Assembly: GCF_020193575.1 (NCBI RefSeq)
Contig: NZ_JADYVD010000039.1
Span: forward strand, 1 to 64,000
DNA: 64,000 nucleotides
Direction of reading: 5' to 3'
Origin: Ensifer sp. IC4062
Lineage (GTDB): Bacteria > Pseudomonadota > Alphaproteobacteria > Rhizobiales > Rhizobiaceae
Shown here: in pieces, positions 1 to 12,632 of the stretch
Layout: every line of letters starts with the position of its first letter
How positions within the stretch are numbered: the stretch's first letter is position 1
Notes under the pieces: model-generated
What the model saw: the letters and a program-made list of their open reading frames with translations, nothing else
Told to the model about the DNA's origin: nothing
Database searches by the model: none
Made by a program: the position numbers and the translations under genes

Positions 1-157
1 CATAGGAGGCGATGTAGCCGCCGATCATGGCGAAGGCGCCATGCGCGAGATTGACCACCCGCATAAGCCCCATGGTGACGGAAAGACCGATCGAAATCAC
101 AAACAGCACCATGCCGTAAGCGAGCGCGTCGACCGCTATGCTGAAGACGGTTTGCAT
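1..157 (-). CDS. Branched-chain amino acid-type (HAAT) ABC permease, N-terminal part only
   Basis: Inner-membrane permease of the LivH type; the gene runs off the left edge and only about 52 residues are present. The reverse-strand ATG at 157 gives a hydrophobic start followed by GLSVTMGLMRVVNLAHG, which fits the conserved LivH motif GLNLIFGVMRVVNLAHG. It follows the HAAT substrate-binding protein at 225-1397 by 67 bases, so the two probably form one operon. The substrate is not readable from this fragment. The neighbouring pobA suggests an aromatic acid, but that is inference. Confidence 0.8.
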   Translation of the reverse strand, partial: MQTVFSIAVDALAYGMVLFVISIGLSVTMGLMRVVNLAHGAFAMIGGYIASY

Positions 158-178
158 GTGCCCATCCTGTTTCCCGAT

Positions 179-207
179 GATGCGGGGGCGATTCGCCAAC
201 CCGCATC
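179..207 (-). promoter_or_regulatory. Intercistronic stem-loop after the HAAT binding-protein gene
   Basis: The arms GATGCGGG (179-186) and CCCGCATC (200-207) are perfectly complementary and enclose a nested GGCGA-T-TCGCC. The structure lies just after the binding-protein stop codon and before the permease start. No T-run follows, so an mRNA-stabilising or partial-attenuation role is more likely than full termination (inference). Confidence 0.55.
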
Positions 208-224
208 CAAGTCGCTGGCCGTTG

Positions 225-1397
225 CTATTTCAGCGCCGCAAGGCCGGGATCGCCCTGCTTCTCGAAAGTCTGGATCTCCTTGTTGTAATAGGATCCGTCC
301 TCGGCTTTGGCGACCTCGCGCAGATAGATGTTTTGGGTGATGTGGCGCGATTCCGGGTCGATCGACACCGGCCCGCGTGGGCTTGTCCAGGAAAGCCCCT
401 TGACTGCATCGACGGCTTTTTGCGCGTCCTGCTCGCCGCCCGTCGCCTCGATCATCTTGTAGATGACATGCATGCCGTCATAGGCACCGACGGAAGGGAA
501 CGAGAGCTCGGCGGGATTGCCGATCGCCTTGCCGGCCGCCTCGACGAAGGCCTTGTTTTCGGGCGAGTCGTGCGAGACGGCATAGTGGAAGGTCGTCTGA
601 AGGCCGAGCGCGGCTTCACCGAGCGCCGGAAGATCGGACTCCTGCGTCAGGTCGCCCGGTGCAAAAAGCCTGATACCTGCATCCTTAAGCCTGTTTTCGT
701 TGTAGGCCTTGACGAAACCGAGCGTCGTCGGGCCGGACGGCAGGAAGGCGAAGACGCCCTCCGCGCCCGAATCCTTGATGCGCTGCATGATCGGCGAGAA
801 ATCGTTGGTGGCGAGCGGCATGCGGACCGCCTCGACGATCTGGCCGCCTACCGCTTCATAGGCTTTCTTGAAGGCGTTCTCTGCATCGACGCCCGGTCCA
901 TAATCGCTGACGACCGAAATGACCTTCGAGACGCCGGCATCCTTCGCGACCTTGGCGATCGGTGTGGAGGTCTGCCAGAGCGTGAACGAGGTGCGCACGA
1001 CCAGCGGGCTTTTGGTGACGATCGCCGAGGTCGCCGCATTCATGATCACCAGCGGCACATTCCCCTGCTCGAGCAGCGGCGTCACCGCCATCGCGTCGGG
1101 GGTGAAATAGAAGCCGGCGAGATACTGTACGCCCTCCTTGACGACGAGCTCCTGCGCCAATGCCTTGGACTGGGCGGGATCCGCCTGCGGAACGTCCCGG
1201 TAGATGACCTCGACGTCGTCGTCGCCGACCTTGCTGCCGTTCAGCGCCATATAGGCGTCGATGCCGGCCTTGAAGTTCTTGCCCTGCAGCGCGAAGGGGC
1301 CCGAGAAGGGTCCGATGACGCCGACCTTGATCGTGTCGGCCTCGGCTGCCCCGCTCATTGCCAATGCCGCCAGCGCGGCGAGAATGGTCCGTTTCAT
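225..1397 (-). CDS. HAAT-family ABC transporter substrate-binding protein (Peripla_BP_6)
   Basis: Periplasmic receptor of a branched-chain amino acid/aromatic acid type ABC importer, 390 aa. It starts with a Sec signal peptide (MKRTILAALAALAMSGAAEA, probable cleavage after AEA), followed by DTIKVGVIGPFSGPFALQG, the opening strand of the Leu/Ile/Val-binding fold. I chose the ATG at 1397 because GGGAGG lies just upstream and the signal peptide begins there; the open frame extends 20 codons further without a good site. A permease gene follows. The gene lies downstream of pobA on the same strand, separated by about 200 bases, so it may take up 4-hydroxybenzoate or a related acid, but no residue here proves the ligand. 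Confidence 0.85.
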   Translation of the reverse strand: MKRTILAALAALAMSGAAEADTIKVGVIGPFSGPFALQGKNFKAGIDAYMALNGSKVGDDDVEVIYRDVPQADPAQSKALAQELVVKEGVQYLAGFYFTPDAMAVTPLLEQGNVPLVIMNAATSAIVTKSPLVVRTSFTLWQTSTPIAKVAKDAGVSKVISVVSDYGPGVDAENAFKKAYEAVGGQIVEAVRMPLATNDFSPIMQRIKDSGAEGVFAFLPSGPTTLGFVKAYNENRLKDAGIRLFAPGDLTQESDLPALGEAALGLQTTFHYAVSHDSPENKAFVEAAGKAIGNPAELSFPSVGAYDGMHVIYKMIEATGGEQDAQKAVDAVKGLSWTSPRGPVSIDPESRHITQNIYLREVAKAEDGSYYNKEIQTFEKQGDPGLAALK

Positions 1398-1600
1398 TTT
1401 TCCTCCCCGCGACACCCGGCTCATTCCCGTCCGGCATCGCCTAGATATCAGCGACAAACTACATCAGTCTGTCATGTCCAACAGCGATAAATAATGAAAT
1501 GTCAGCGTTCCTCCCATAACTGGTGGGTTATGTTACCACGACGACGCTTGCGTCTAGGTCCTCCTGCCAAATGCAACGCGTCGCCATGTCGAAGTCGTGG

Positions 1601-3800
<2,200 letters not shown>

Positions 3801-3833
3801 CGGTGCGCTCGTCGCGGTGGATGAACGGGCAGC

Positions 3834-4217
3834 CTAAGACGCCGGCAATTCCTCGATCGAATCCACCCGATCCGGATAGAACGCCATGTGGTCCTTGATT
3901 TCACGCACGGCCGCATGCGGGTCTTCGTAGGTCCAGATGGCGTTCTTCGAGCGCTCGCCACCTGGTGTGATGCTGTAATAGGAAGCGTCGCCCTTGTAGG
4001 GGCAATGCGTCGAATGCTCGGTGCGTGCAAGCAGCGACATGTCGACGTCCTTGCGGGGAATATACTGGACCGGCGGATACGACGCCTCGCGCAGGGTCAG
4101 TGCATCGCGCGTATCGGCAACGACGCGGCCGTCGAGCCTGACGACGATGCGCGCTGGATTGTGGTCGATGGTGATCGGATGATCGGGTCCGGGAATCTTG
4201 ATCGACTTGTCTGGCAT
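3834..4217 (-). CDS. DUF427 domain protein
   Basis: Small soluble protein of 127 aa belonging to the DUF427 family. Visible family features are VRLDGRVVADTRDALTLREASYPPVQYIPRKDVDM, in pieces, followed by STHCPYKGDASYYSI and WTYEDPHAAVREIKDHMAFYPDRVD. These are the conserved HCPYKG and the YEDP...I.DHMAFYP blocks. GGAGGTG precedes the ATG. The molecular function is not known for the family. The gene is convergent with pobR and divergent from the thiamine operon, and nothing ties it to either. Confidence 0.85.
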   Translation of the reverse strand: MPDKSIKIPGPDHPITIDHNPARIVVRLDGRVVADTRDALTLREASYPPVQYIPRKDVDMSLLARTEHSTHCPYKGDASYYSITPGGERSKNAIWTYEDPHAAVREIKDHMAFYPDRVDSIEELPAS

Positions 4218-4328
4218 GGGCGAACACCTCCGGATTTTGATCCTTCTTACATAGGGTCAGGCCTCCCGCTTCCCAAGGGCGGAGTTGCCCACGCGCGCCG
4301 CACTCGGCCAGACGCCGAAAAAACAGGG

Positions 4329-4356
4329 TTGACGCAGCGGCGATATCGGTGACTAT
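4329..4356 (+). promoter_or_regulatory. Candidate sigma-70-type promoter of the thiamine operon
   Basis: TTGACG at 4329-4334 and GACTAT at 4351-4356 are separated by 16 bases and lie just upstream of the TPP riboswitch, where the thi operon transcript must begin. The -10 match is imperfect. Confidence 0.45.
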
Positions 4357-4367
4357 TTGCACTCATT

Positions 4368-4460
4368 CACCAGGGGGGTCCCGGCAAGGGGCTGAGATAC
4401 TGCTACAGCGCGCAGTGACCCGTTGAACCTGATCCAGTTCATACTGGCGTAGGGACGGTG
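4368..4460 (+). promoter_or_regulatory. TPP riboswitch (THI element) upstream of thiC
   Basis: All diagnostic blocks of the thiamine pyrophosphate aptamer are present in order: the GGGGTCCC-like P2 strand, GGCTGAGA at about 4390-4397, GACCCGTTGAACCTGATC at about 4417-4434, and ACTGGCGTAGGGA at 4443-4455. CACC and GGTG at the ends can close P1. Binding of TPP is expected to shut down the thi operon. About 110 bases separate the aptamer from the thiC start, leaving room for an expression platform. Confidence 0.97.
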
Positions 4461-4496
4461 CAGACGTGCGAAGGCCAGGATTCCGATTCTCCGTGA

Positions 4497-7383
<2,887 letters not shown>

Positions 7384-7384
<1 letters not shown>

Positions 7385-7581
7385 TGAGACTGATCGTCAA
7401 TGGCGAAGAACAGGACCTCTCCGCCGCCACACTTTCCGAGCTCCTGGCTCAGCTCGAATACGAGGGCGACTGGCTCGCAACCGCCGTCAACGGCGAACTC
7501 GTTCATCGGGCCGACAGGGCAAATCGTCGGCTCAGTGATCGCGACCGGATCGAAATTCTTTCACCGATGAAGGGAGGCTGA
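7384..7581 (+). CDS. thiS: Sulfur carrier protein ThiS
   Basis: Ubiquitin-like sulfur carrier of 65 aa that delivers sulfur as a C-terminal thiocarboxylate to ThiG. It ends in the required Gly-Gly (LSPMKGG), and the fold core [12 protein letters not shown]...[11 protein letters not shown] matches the family. It overlaps the thiO stop by one base (TGATG), so it is translationally coupled. The adenylating enzyme ThiF is not in this operon and is presumably encoded elsewhere. Confidence 0.94.
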
Positions 7582-7583
7582 AG

Positions 7584-8357
7584 ATGCTGACACTATACGG
7601 ACAGGAACTCCGCTCGCGCATGCTGCTCGGCACGGCGCGATACCCCTCCCCATCTATCCTCGCCGATGCCGTCCGGCAGGCGGGCACCGAGGTCGTCACG
7701 GTATCGCTCCGCCGCGAGACGGCCGGCGGCCGGCAGGGCGGCGCCTTCTTCGAACTCATCCGCGAACTCGGCGTGCGCGTTCTGCCGAACACCGCCGGCT
7801 GCTACACGGTATCGGAAGCGGTGCTGACCGCGAAGATGGCGCGCGAGGTCTTCGGCACGAACTGGATCAAGCTCGAGGTCATCGGCCATCACGATACGCT
7901 TCAGCCGGACGTCTTCGGGCTTGTCGAGGCCGCGCGCATCCTTGCCAGCGAAGGTTTCGAGGTCTTCCCCTATACGACAGATGATCTAGTGGTCGCTGAA
8001 CGGCTGGTCGAGGCGGGCTGCAAGGTGCTGATGCCCTGGTGCGCGCCGATCGGCAGCGCCATGGGGCCGCAGAACATCGCGGCGCTTCGAACCATGCGCG
8101 CACATTTTCCCGATGTGCCGCTGATCGTCGATGCCGGCATCGGCCGTCCCTCGCACGCGACGACCGTGATGGAGCTCGGCTATGACGCGGTGCTGCTCAA
8201 CACCGCCGTTGCCGGCGCCGGCAACCCGGCGCTGATGGCCGCAGCCTTCGCCCAGGCGATCGACGCCGGCCATGCCGCCTTCGAGGCGGGCATGCTCGAA
8301 CCGCGCGACATGGCCGTCCCCTCCACCCCTGTCATCGGAAAGGCAGTCTTCTCGTGA
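7584..8357 (+). CDS. thiG: Thiazole synthase ThiG
   Basis: TIM-barrel enzyme of 257 aa that joins deoxyxylulose phosphate, iminoglycine and the ThiS sulfur into the thiazole phosphate. Recognised from the N-terminal [19 protein letters not shown], the [22 protein letters not shown] block, [16 protein letters not shown] (family: WIKLEVIGD, with the catalytic Lys in this strand), and [16 protein letters not shown] plus [19 protein letters not shown] near the C terminus. It starts two bases after thiS with AGGGAGG in front and overlaps thiE by an ATGA-type junction. Confidence 0.96.
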   Translation: MLTLYGQELRSRMLLGTARYPSPSILADAVRQAGTEVVTVSLRRETAGGRQGGAFFELIRELGVRVLPNTAGCYTVSEAVLTAKMAREVFGTNWIKLEVIGHHDTLQPDVFGLVEAARILASEGFEVFPYTTDDLVVAERLVEAGCKVLMPWCAPIGSAMGPQNIAALRTMRAHFPDVPLIVDAGIGRPSHATTVMELGYDAVLLNTAVAGAGNPALMAAAFAQAIDAGHAAFEAGMLEPRDMAVPSTPVIGKAVFS

Positions 8358-8959
8358 AGCTCGACCCGTTCTACCTCATCGTCGACAGCGCCGACTGGAT
8401 CGAGCGCCTCGTGCCGCTCGGCGTGAAACTGGTGCAACTTCGGATCAAGGACCGGAGCGACGACGACATCCGGGCCAAAATCCGTGTCGCGAAGGCGATC
8501 TGCGCCGATCATGGCTGCCAGTTGATCGTCAATGACTATTGGCAGATCGCAATCGAGGAAGGCTGCGACTTCGTCCATCTCGGTCAGGAGGACCTTGCGG
8601 AGGCCGATATCGCGGCGATCCGCGCGGCCGGGCTGAAGCTCGGCCTCAGCACCCATGACGAGACGGAGCTCGAAACCGCGCTCGCCGCCAAGCCCGACTA
8701 CGTGGCGCTCGGTCCGATCTACCCGACGATTCTCAAGAAGATGAAATGGGAGCCGCAGGGGCTTTCTCGTATTTCCGCCTGGCGCGAGCGCGTGCGGTCC
8801 CTGCCATTGGTCGCAATCGGCGGATTGAACACCGACCGGCTTGAAGGTGTCTTCGCCCACGGAGCAGACAGTGCGGCCGTCGTCACGGACATCACGCTGA
8901 ATGCCGACCCGGAAGGCCGGACGCGGGAATGGGTCGAAAAGACTGCGCGCTGGCGCTGA
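8354..8959 (+). CDS. thiE: Thiamine-phosphate synthase ThiE
   Basis: TIM-barrel enzyme of 201 aa that couples hydroxymethylpyrimidine pyrophosphate and thiazole phosphate to thiamine phosphate. Motifs include [14 protein letters not shown], where family members have the pyrophosphate-binding [14 protein letters not shown] and [23 protein letters not shown], and [15 protein letters not shown] followed by VAIGGLN. The GTG start at 8354 overlaps the thiG stop. It is the last gene of the operon; a palindromic intergenic repeat follows within 10 bases. Confidence 0.95.
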   Translation: MKLDPFYLIVDSADWIERLVPLGVKLVQLRIKDRSDDDIRAKIRVAKAICADHGCQLIVNDYWQIAIEEGCDFVHLGQEDLAEADIAAIRAAGLKLGLSTHDETELETALAAKPDYVALGPIYPTILKKMKWEPQGLSRISAWRERVRSLPLVAIGGLNTDRLEGVFAHGADSAAVVTDITLNADPEGRTREWVEKTARWR

Positions 8960-8968
8960 ATCCGACCA

Positions 8969-9068
8969 CTGCATGATCCCTAAATCGGAATCGATTTAAG
9001 GACAAAATCACGCGGCGATTCAAAGCCTCACAGCGACGTTTGCGCGTCCGTTGGACGCGCGGCGCTGT
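8969..9068 (-). repeat. Rhizobial palindromic intergenic repeat, copy 1 (reverse orientation)
   Basis: Read on the reverse strand it has the order ACAGCGCCGCGCGTC-palindrome, GACGCGCAAA, CTTTGAATCG, TTAAATCG...CGATTTAG, ATCATGCAG. The GCGCGTCC/GGACGCGC stem spans 9042-9060. The same blocks occur at 55438-55534 and, without the first palindrome, at 11062-11125 and 43534-43601. I recall it as a common intergenic element in Rhizobium, Agrobacterium and Sinorhizobium; the family name (RIME-like) is from memory. It sits directly after thiE and may act as a 3' end structure. Confidence 0.75.
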
Positions 9069-9077
9069 ATGGGGAGG

Positions 9078-9386
9078 TCAAGCTGCGCGATGAGCAGGCC
9101 TATTGGAGGCGAGCGTCGGATCCTGGGCGTAAACCAGTCCAGGCTGGACGATCCATTCCCCAGTCTGGAGCGACTGGACATCGAACCTCCCTCGCTGGTC
9201 GCGCGGTGCAACACCGACAAACCGATACCGAAGCCCGTCACCGTCGACGACGGTCTCGCGGATCGGACGGCCGGCGAGATGCCCGATCACTCTTCCTTCG
9301 AAGTGCACATTCGCCAGGATGAAATACTCAATCGGCAGATTTCGGCTGGTCTTCCAGGTGATCCTGAAGCCATTCTTGATATTCAT
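9078..9386 (-). CDS. Hypothetical protein, 102 aa
   Basis: No family recognised. The reading frame has normal rhizobial composition and encodes a soluble, mixed alpha/beta-looking protein with no signal peptide, membrane segment or cysteine motif; recognisable stretches are RNLPIEYFILANVHFEGRVIGHLAG and GLRYRFVGVAPRD. The ATG at 9386 has only a weak purine-rich site (AAGAGACG). A perfect 13-bp inverted repeat lies 17 bases upstream in the leader. It is flanked by a repeat element and by about 300 bases without genes, so it would be monocistronic. An ORF on the opposite strand covers the same bases; this strand has the more protein-like sequence. Confidence 0.5.
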   Translation of the reverse strand: MNIKNGFRITWKTSRNLPIEYFILANVHFEGRVIGHLAGRPIRETVVDGDGLRYRFVGVAPRDQRGRFDVQSLQTGEWIVQPGLVYAQDPTLASNRPAHRAA

Positions 9387-9403
9387 CGTCTCTTGCTCAC
9401 TTG

Positions 9404-9433
9404 CGAGTATCGGCGGTACGCCGCCGATACTCG
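9404..9433 (-). promoter_or_regulatory. Perfect inverted repeat with a four-base loop in the leader of the 102-aa gene
   Basis: CGAGTATCGGCGG (9404-9416) and CCGCCGATACTCG (9421-9433) are exactly complementary around TACG. On the coding strand of the small gene the hairpin ends 17 bases before its ATG. It could be a leader attenuator, an operator or an RNA tetraloop hairpin; no T-run follows on either strand. Confidence 0.6.
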
Positions 9434-9749
9434 TCTTCAGGTCCGGCCCGCTTGACGCGACAACTATGGAATTCTGAAGGCACGGCCTTACTCGGTGTCC
9501 CGTTCCACGCCACTGTGACCGGAAGTCGCATGGGAAATCGATACGGAACTCATCCTTAAAGAAAAAACGAACACATAAGTTCCGGGCAGGCCCGTTCAGC
9601 CGCCTTGCTTTCGCTTGCCTCTTCGGTATCGCCGACCGTCAGTCCGGATCCTCGCCCGCGGCCACGCCGCTACGCACCTTTCCGGCGCGTGACGGTCTCC
9701 CGCAAGCCATGGCTTCACCGAGATTATTCTCGTTTGGAATCAGCGCGAT
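9434..9749. other. Intergenic stretch without a recognised gene
   Basis: Between the leader of the 102-aa gene and the cyclase stop codon. I see no supported gene, tRNA or strong hairpin. The short palindrome AAGCCATGGCTT occurs at about 9706-9717. The open frame on the plus strand that enters the cyclase gene is arginine- and proline-rich and looks like a shadow. Confidence 0.5.
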
Positions 9750-11006
9750 TTAAGGTGCTGCTGTCGACTCCGGCGACATGGAATTGCCGGAAAAAGCAAA
9801 GACGTCGATCGGTTCGTCGAGACCCCTCACAGGATAGGAGCCGAGATTTTCCAACTCGCCCTTGCATTTCGCCATTTCGACGAAGGCCCTGGAGAGCAGA
9901 ACCGGCCGTTTGATTTCCTTCGTCAGGCTCTCGAGACGGGAAGCGATATTGACGGCCGGTCCGATCACCGTGAAATCGAGGCGCCTGCGCGAGCCGATGT
10001 TGCCGTACATCACATCGCCGACATGGACGCCGATCCCGTAGCCGAGCGGATCGTGTCCCTTTTTCACATTCTCTTCGTTGAGTCGGGCAAGGGCCGCCTG
10101 TGCTTCGCCGATCGCGCTCAGAAGATTGCTGCAGGCCATCGGGTTGCTCAGCGGGAAAATCGCCAAAAGGCCATCGCCCATGAACTTGAGTATCTCGCCG
10201 CCATGCCGCTCGATCGGCTCACACATCGCGTCGAAATAACCGTTCAGCAGCTCGATAACGTCGTCCCGCGGCCAGAGGTCGGACAGTTTCGTGAAGTCGC
10301 GAAGATCGCAGATCAGGATCGCGGCACCGACCGTCACCCCGCTGCCGCGCGTCGTCGCACCGGCCAGGATCTGTTCGCTCGCATGTGGCCCGACATAGGT
10401 CTCCAGCAGCGTCCGGGCAAAGCGGTTCTTCAGCCTGATCTCGCTGACGAGCGCCAGCACCGGCAGGAGATCGGCAAAGACCGCCATGTCGTCCTCGCTG
10501 AAACCGCCCGGCCTATCGCTCGCGAAGGTCACCGCGTGCCGCTTGCCGAGCGTATGCTCGAGCGGCCAGATGAAATAGTCGGTGAGGCCGCTGGCGCGCA
10601 GCTCATCGTAGAGAGGGTACTGCGGGCCGTCCGCCGCCGGGTCATCGAGGTGCGCCCGCACCTCCGGCGCGCCGTTATTGAACTCGTGCAGCGGACTGTT
10701 CAGATATTGTTCCGTGTCCTCGATGCCGTATTCGTAGGTCTGGAGTTCCGCCTCAGACAGCCCTTTGCGCCAGAGGATGCGCGCGCCGATCCATTGCGGA
10801 TGGTGAATGCGAAAATGAAGCGTCGCCCGCGCGACCGGCACGCCGGCCGCCACCAATCGCTCGCACATTTCGACGAAGATGTTGTCGATGAAACGCTCGT
10901 CGCGCGTCTCGTTGATCAACCAGTCGACGATTTTCCGCCTCCGCATCGGCCGGTTTCCGTCGTCCTGGCGTGCCTCGGCGAGGTTTGGATTCAATAGCGA
11001 CTGCAT
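9750..11006 (-). CDS. Class III adenylate/guanylate cyclase
   Basis: Cytoplasmic nucleotide cyclase of 418 aa. Residues 1-190 form an N-terminal domain of the type found in many rhizobial cyclases, with no membrane segment. The catalytic domain starts near residue 225: ILICDLRDFTKLS supplies the first metal Asp, EILKFMGDGLLAIF has the purine-selecting Lys and the second metal Asp, and RRLDFTVIGPAVNIASRLE has the Asp-Thr for adenine recognition and the transition-state Asn and Arg. All key catalytic residues are therefore present, favouring an active adenylate cyclase. It is monocistronic, and the input signal is not readable. Confidence 0.9.
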   Translation of the reverse strand: MQSLLNPNLAEARQDDGNRPMRRRKIVDWLINETRDERFIDNIFVEMCERLVAAGVPVARATLHFRIHHPQWIGARILWRKGLSEAELQTYEYGIEDTEQYLNSPLHEFNNGAPEVRAHLDDPAADGPQYPLYDELRASGLTDYFIWPLEHTLGKRHAVTFASDRPGGFSEDDMAVFADLLPVLALVSEIRLKNRFARTLLETYVGPHASEQILAGATTRGSGVTVGAAILICDLRDFTKLSDLWPRDDVIELLNGYFDAMCEPIERHGGEILKFMGDGLLAIFPLSNPMACSNLLSAIGEAQAALARLNEENVKKGHDPLGYGIGVHVGDVMYGNIGSRRRLDFTVIGPAVNIASRLESLTKEIKRPVLLSRAFVEMAKCKGELENLGSYPVRGLDEPIDVFAFSGNSMSPESTAAP

Positions 11007-11061
11007 TGCGACACTCCGTCATCGCCGACAGCGCCCTTGCATATTCTCGCACGCATACAGC

Positions 11062-11125
11062 CGCTGTGGCACTTCCAATCGCTGCATGTATCCTCCAATC
11101 GACACCGATTTGAGCAAACATGCAG
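11062..11125 (+). repeat. Rhizobial palindromic intergenic repeat, copy 2 (partial)
   Basis: Contains CGCTGTGGCAC, TTCCAATCGCTGCATGTAT, AATCG...CGATTTGAG and AAACATGCAGG in the same order as the other copies, but lacks the GCGCGTC palindrome. It lies upstream of the cyclase start and downstream of the agaL2 terminator. Confidence 0.6.
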
Positions 11126-11183
11126 GATATACTTTGGGTAATGTGGCGCACCGCGGCACGATTTTTAAGAGGCCGGTTGTGGA

Positions 11184-11213
11184 AAAGCCCCGGAACGATT
11201 GTCCCGGGGCTTT
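11184..11213 (-). terminator. Intrinsic terminator of the alpha-galactoside operon
   Basis: AAAGCCCCGG (11184-11193) and CCGGGGCTTT (11204-11213) form a perfect 10-bp stem with a 10-base loop, 26 bases after the agaL2 stop codon. On the reverse strand the stem ends in TTTT. No other gene's 3' end is nearby, so it most likely ends the agp/aga transcript. Confidence 0.85.
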
Positions 11214-11238
11214 CTTGCCGCCTGACCGGGAGAAAAAA

Positions 11239-12612
11239 TCAGGCGGCCTGAACCTTTTTCGAAACACGCGCCCATTCGGGGATCCAGTCGCGATGCGCCG
11301 CGAGCAGATCATCGACGAGCGACCAGATCTGGTCGAGGTCGAGTTCGGCCGCCGTGTGCGGGTCCATCATCGCCGCGTGATAGAGGTGCTCGCGGTTCTC
11401 GGTGACGAGCGCCTGAACCGTCAGCTCCTGGACGTTGATGTTGGTGCGGATCAGCGCGGTGAGTTGCGGCGGCAGCGCGCCGATATAGGTCGGCTGGATA
11501 CCGGAAGCATCGACCAGGCACGGCACTTCCGCGGCGCAGTTTTCCGGCAGCGAGGTGATGCAGCCATTGTTCCTGAGATTGCCGTAGATGACCGAAGGCT
11601 CGCCGGTCCAGACCGAGTTCATGATCGAGGAGGCGTATTCATGGCTTTCCGCGACTTCGATCGTCTCGGCCTCCTTGAAGGCAGCTGCTTGGCCCTTCCA
11701 GCGTTCGATCTGCTCGATGCAGCGTTTCGGATATTCGTCGAGCGGTATGCCGAATTTCTCGATCAGATCCGGGCGCCCGTCCTTGATGAAGTAGGGCGTG
11801 TATTCCGCGAAATGCTCGGAGCTCTCGGTGACGAAATAGCCGAGCCGCGTCAGCATCTCGTAGCGCACCTTGTTCGGGCAGCGCGGGTTCCAGTGGCTGG
11901 GCTTCGGGAACCGCCCCTCGCGATAGCCGCGGATCAGATCCGGGTACAGATCGCGATAGCTGCCGTCCTTCTGCCGGTGCTCGAACCTTAGATAAAAGGC
12001 CATGTGATTGATGCCGGCGGCGCGATAGCGGATTTCCTCAAGTGGAATCTCGAGATCGCGGGCAAGCTCGAAGGCGGTGCCCTGAACCGAATGGCAGAGG
12101 CCGACCTGCCGGATCGTCGGGAATTTCTCCGCGATTGCCCAGGTGTTGATCGCCATCGGGTTCACGTACTGCAGCAGGATCGCCTCCGGGCAGACCCGCA
12201 GCATATCCTCGCAGATCTTCCAGAGATGCGGCACGGTGCGTAAGCCCCGCATGATGCCGCCGACGCCGAGCGTGTCGGCGATCGTCTGGCGCAGACCGTA
12301 TTTCTTCGGCACTTCGAAATCCGTGACGGTGCACGGCTCGTAACCGCCGATCTGGAAGGCGACGACGACGAAATCGGCCCCTTCGAGTGCCTTCAGCTGG
12401 TTCGAGTGAGTCTCGATTTTTGCGGTTACGCCGAGCGTGCGCACGAGCTTGCCGGCGACGATCTCGCTTTCTGCGAGACGTTCGGGGTTGACGTCCATTA
12501 GCGCGATGGTGGCGGCGGAGAGCGCCGGGCGCTGGAGCACGTCGCCGATGATGTTCTTCATGAAGACGGTGGAGCCGGCGCCGATGAAGGTGATCTTGGG
12601 TTGCCTGGTCAT
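11239..12612 (-). CDS. agaL2: Alpha-galactosidase, glycoside hydrolase family 4
   Basis: NAD- and metal-dependent GH4 enzyme of 457 aa, expected to cleave melibiose, raffinose and related alpha-galactosides in the cytoplasm. The N-terminal KITFIGAGSTVF is the NAD-binding strand, VGLCHSVQG near residue 175 carries the metal-binding Cys and GINHMAFYLRFE near residue 205 carries the metal-binding His. ATG 12612 is chosen because AGAGG precedes it; an in-frame ATG at 12636 overlaps the agpD stop and is possible. It is the last gene of the operon and a terminator follows. It differs clearly from the other GH4 gene at 18781-20238. The symbol is by position and recollection of S. meliloti; AgaL1 and AgaL2 could be swapped. 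Confidence 0.85.
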   Translation of the reverse strand: MTRQPKITFIGAGSTVFMKNIIGDVLQRPALSAATIALMDVNPERLAESEIVAGKLVRTLGVTAKIETHSNQLKALEGADFVVVAFQIGGYEPCTVTDFEVPKKYGLRQTIADTLGVGGIMRGLRTVPHLWKICEDMLRVCPEAILLQYVNPMAINTWAIAEKFPTIRQVGLCHSVQGTAFELARDLEIPLEEIRYRAAGINHMAFYLRFEHRQKDGSYRDLYPDLIRGYREGRFPKPSHWNPRCPNKVRYEMLTRLGYFVTESSEHFAEYTPYFIKDGRPDLIEKFGIPLDEYPKRCIEQIERWKGQAAAFKEAETIEVAESHEYASSIMNSVWTGEPSVIYGNLRNNGCITSLPENCAAEVPCLVDASGIQPTYIGALPPQLTALIRTNINVQELTVQALVTENREHLYHAAMMDPHTAAELDLDQIWSLVDDLLAAHRDWIPEWARVSKKVQAA

Positions 12613-12632
12613 TTGATACCTCTGTTTGAAGG

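Noticed and set aside
138-1490. Long plus-strand open frame of 450 codons opposite the HAAT binding-protein gene
   Set aside because: Arg/Asp/Gly-rich shadow of the real reverse-strand gene, which has a signal peptide, family motifs and a ribosome site.
9605-9913. 102-codon plus-strand frame entering the cyclase gene
   Set aside because: Arg/Pro-rich, overlaps the cyclase 3' end in antisense, and has no start signal.
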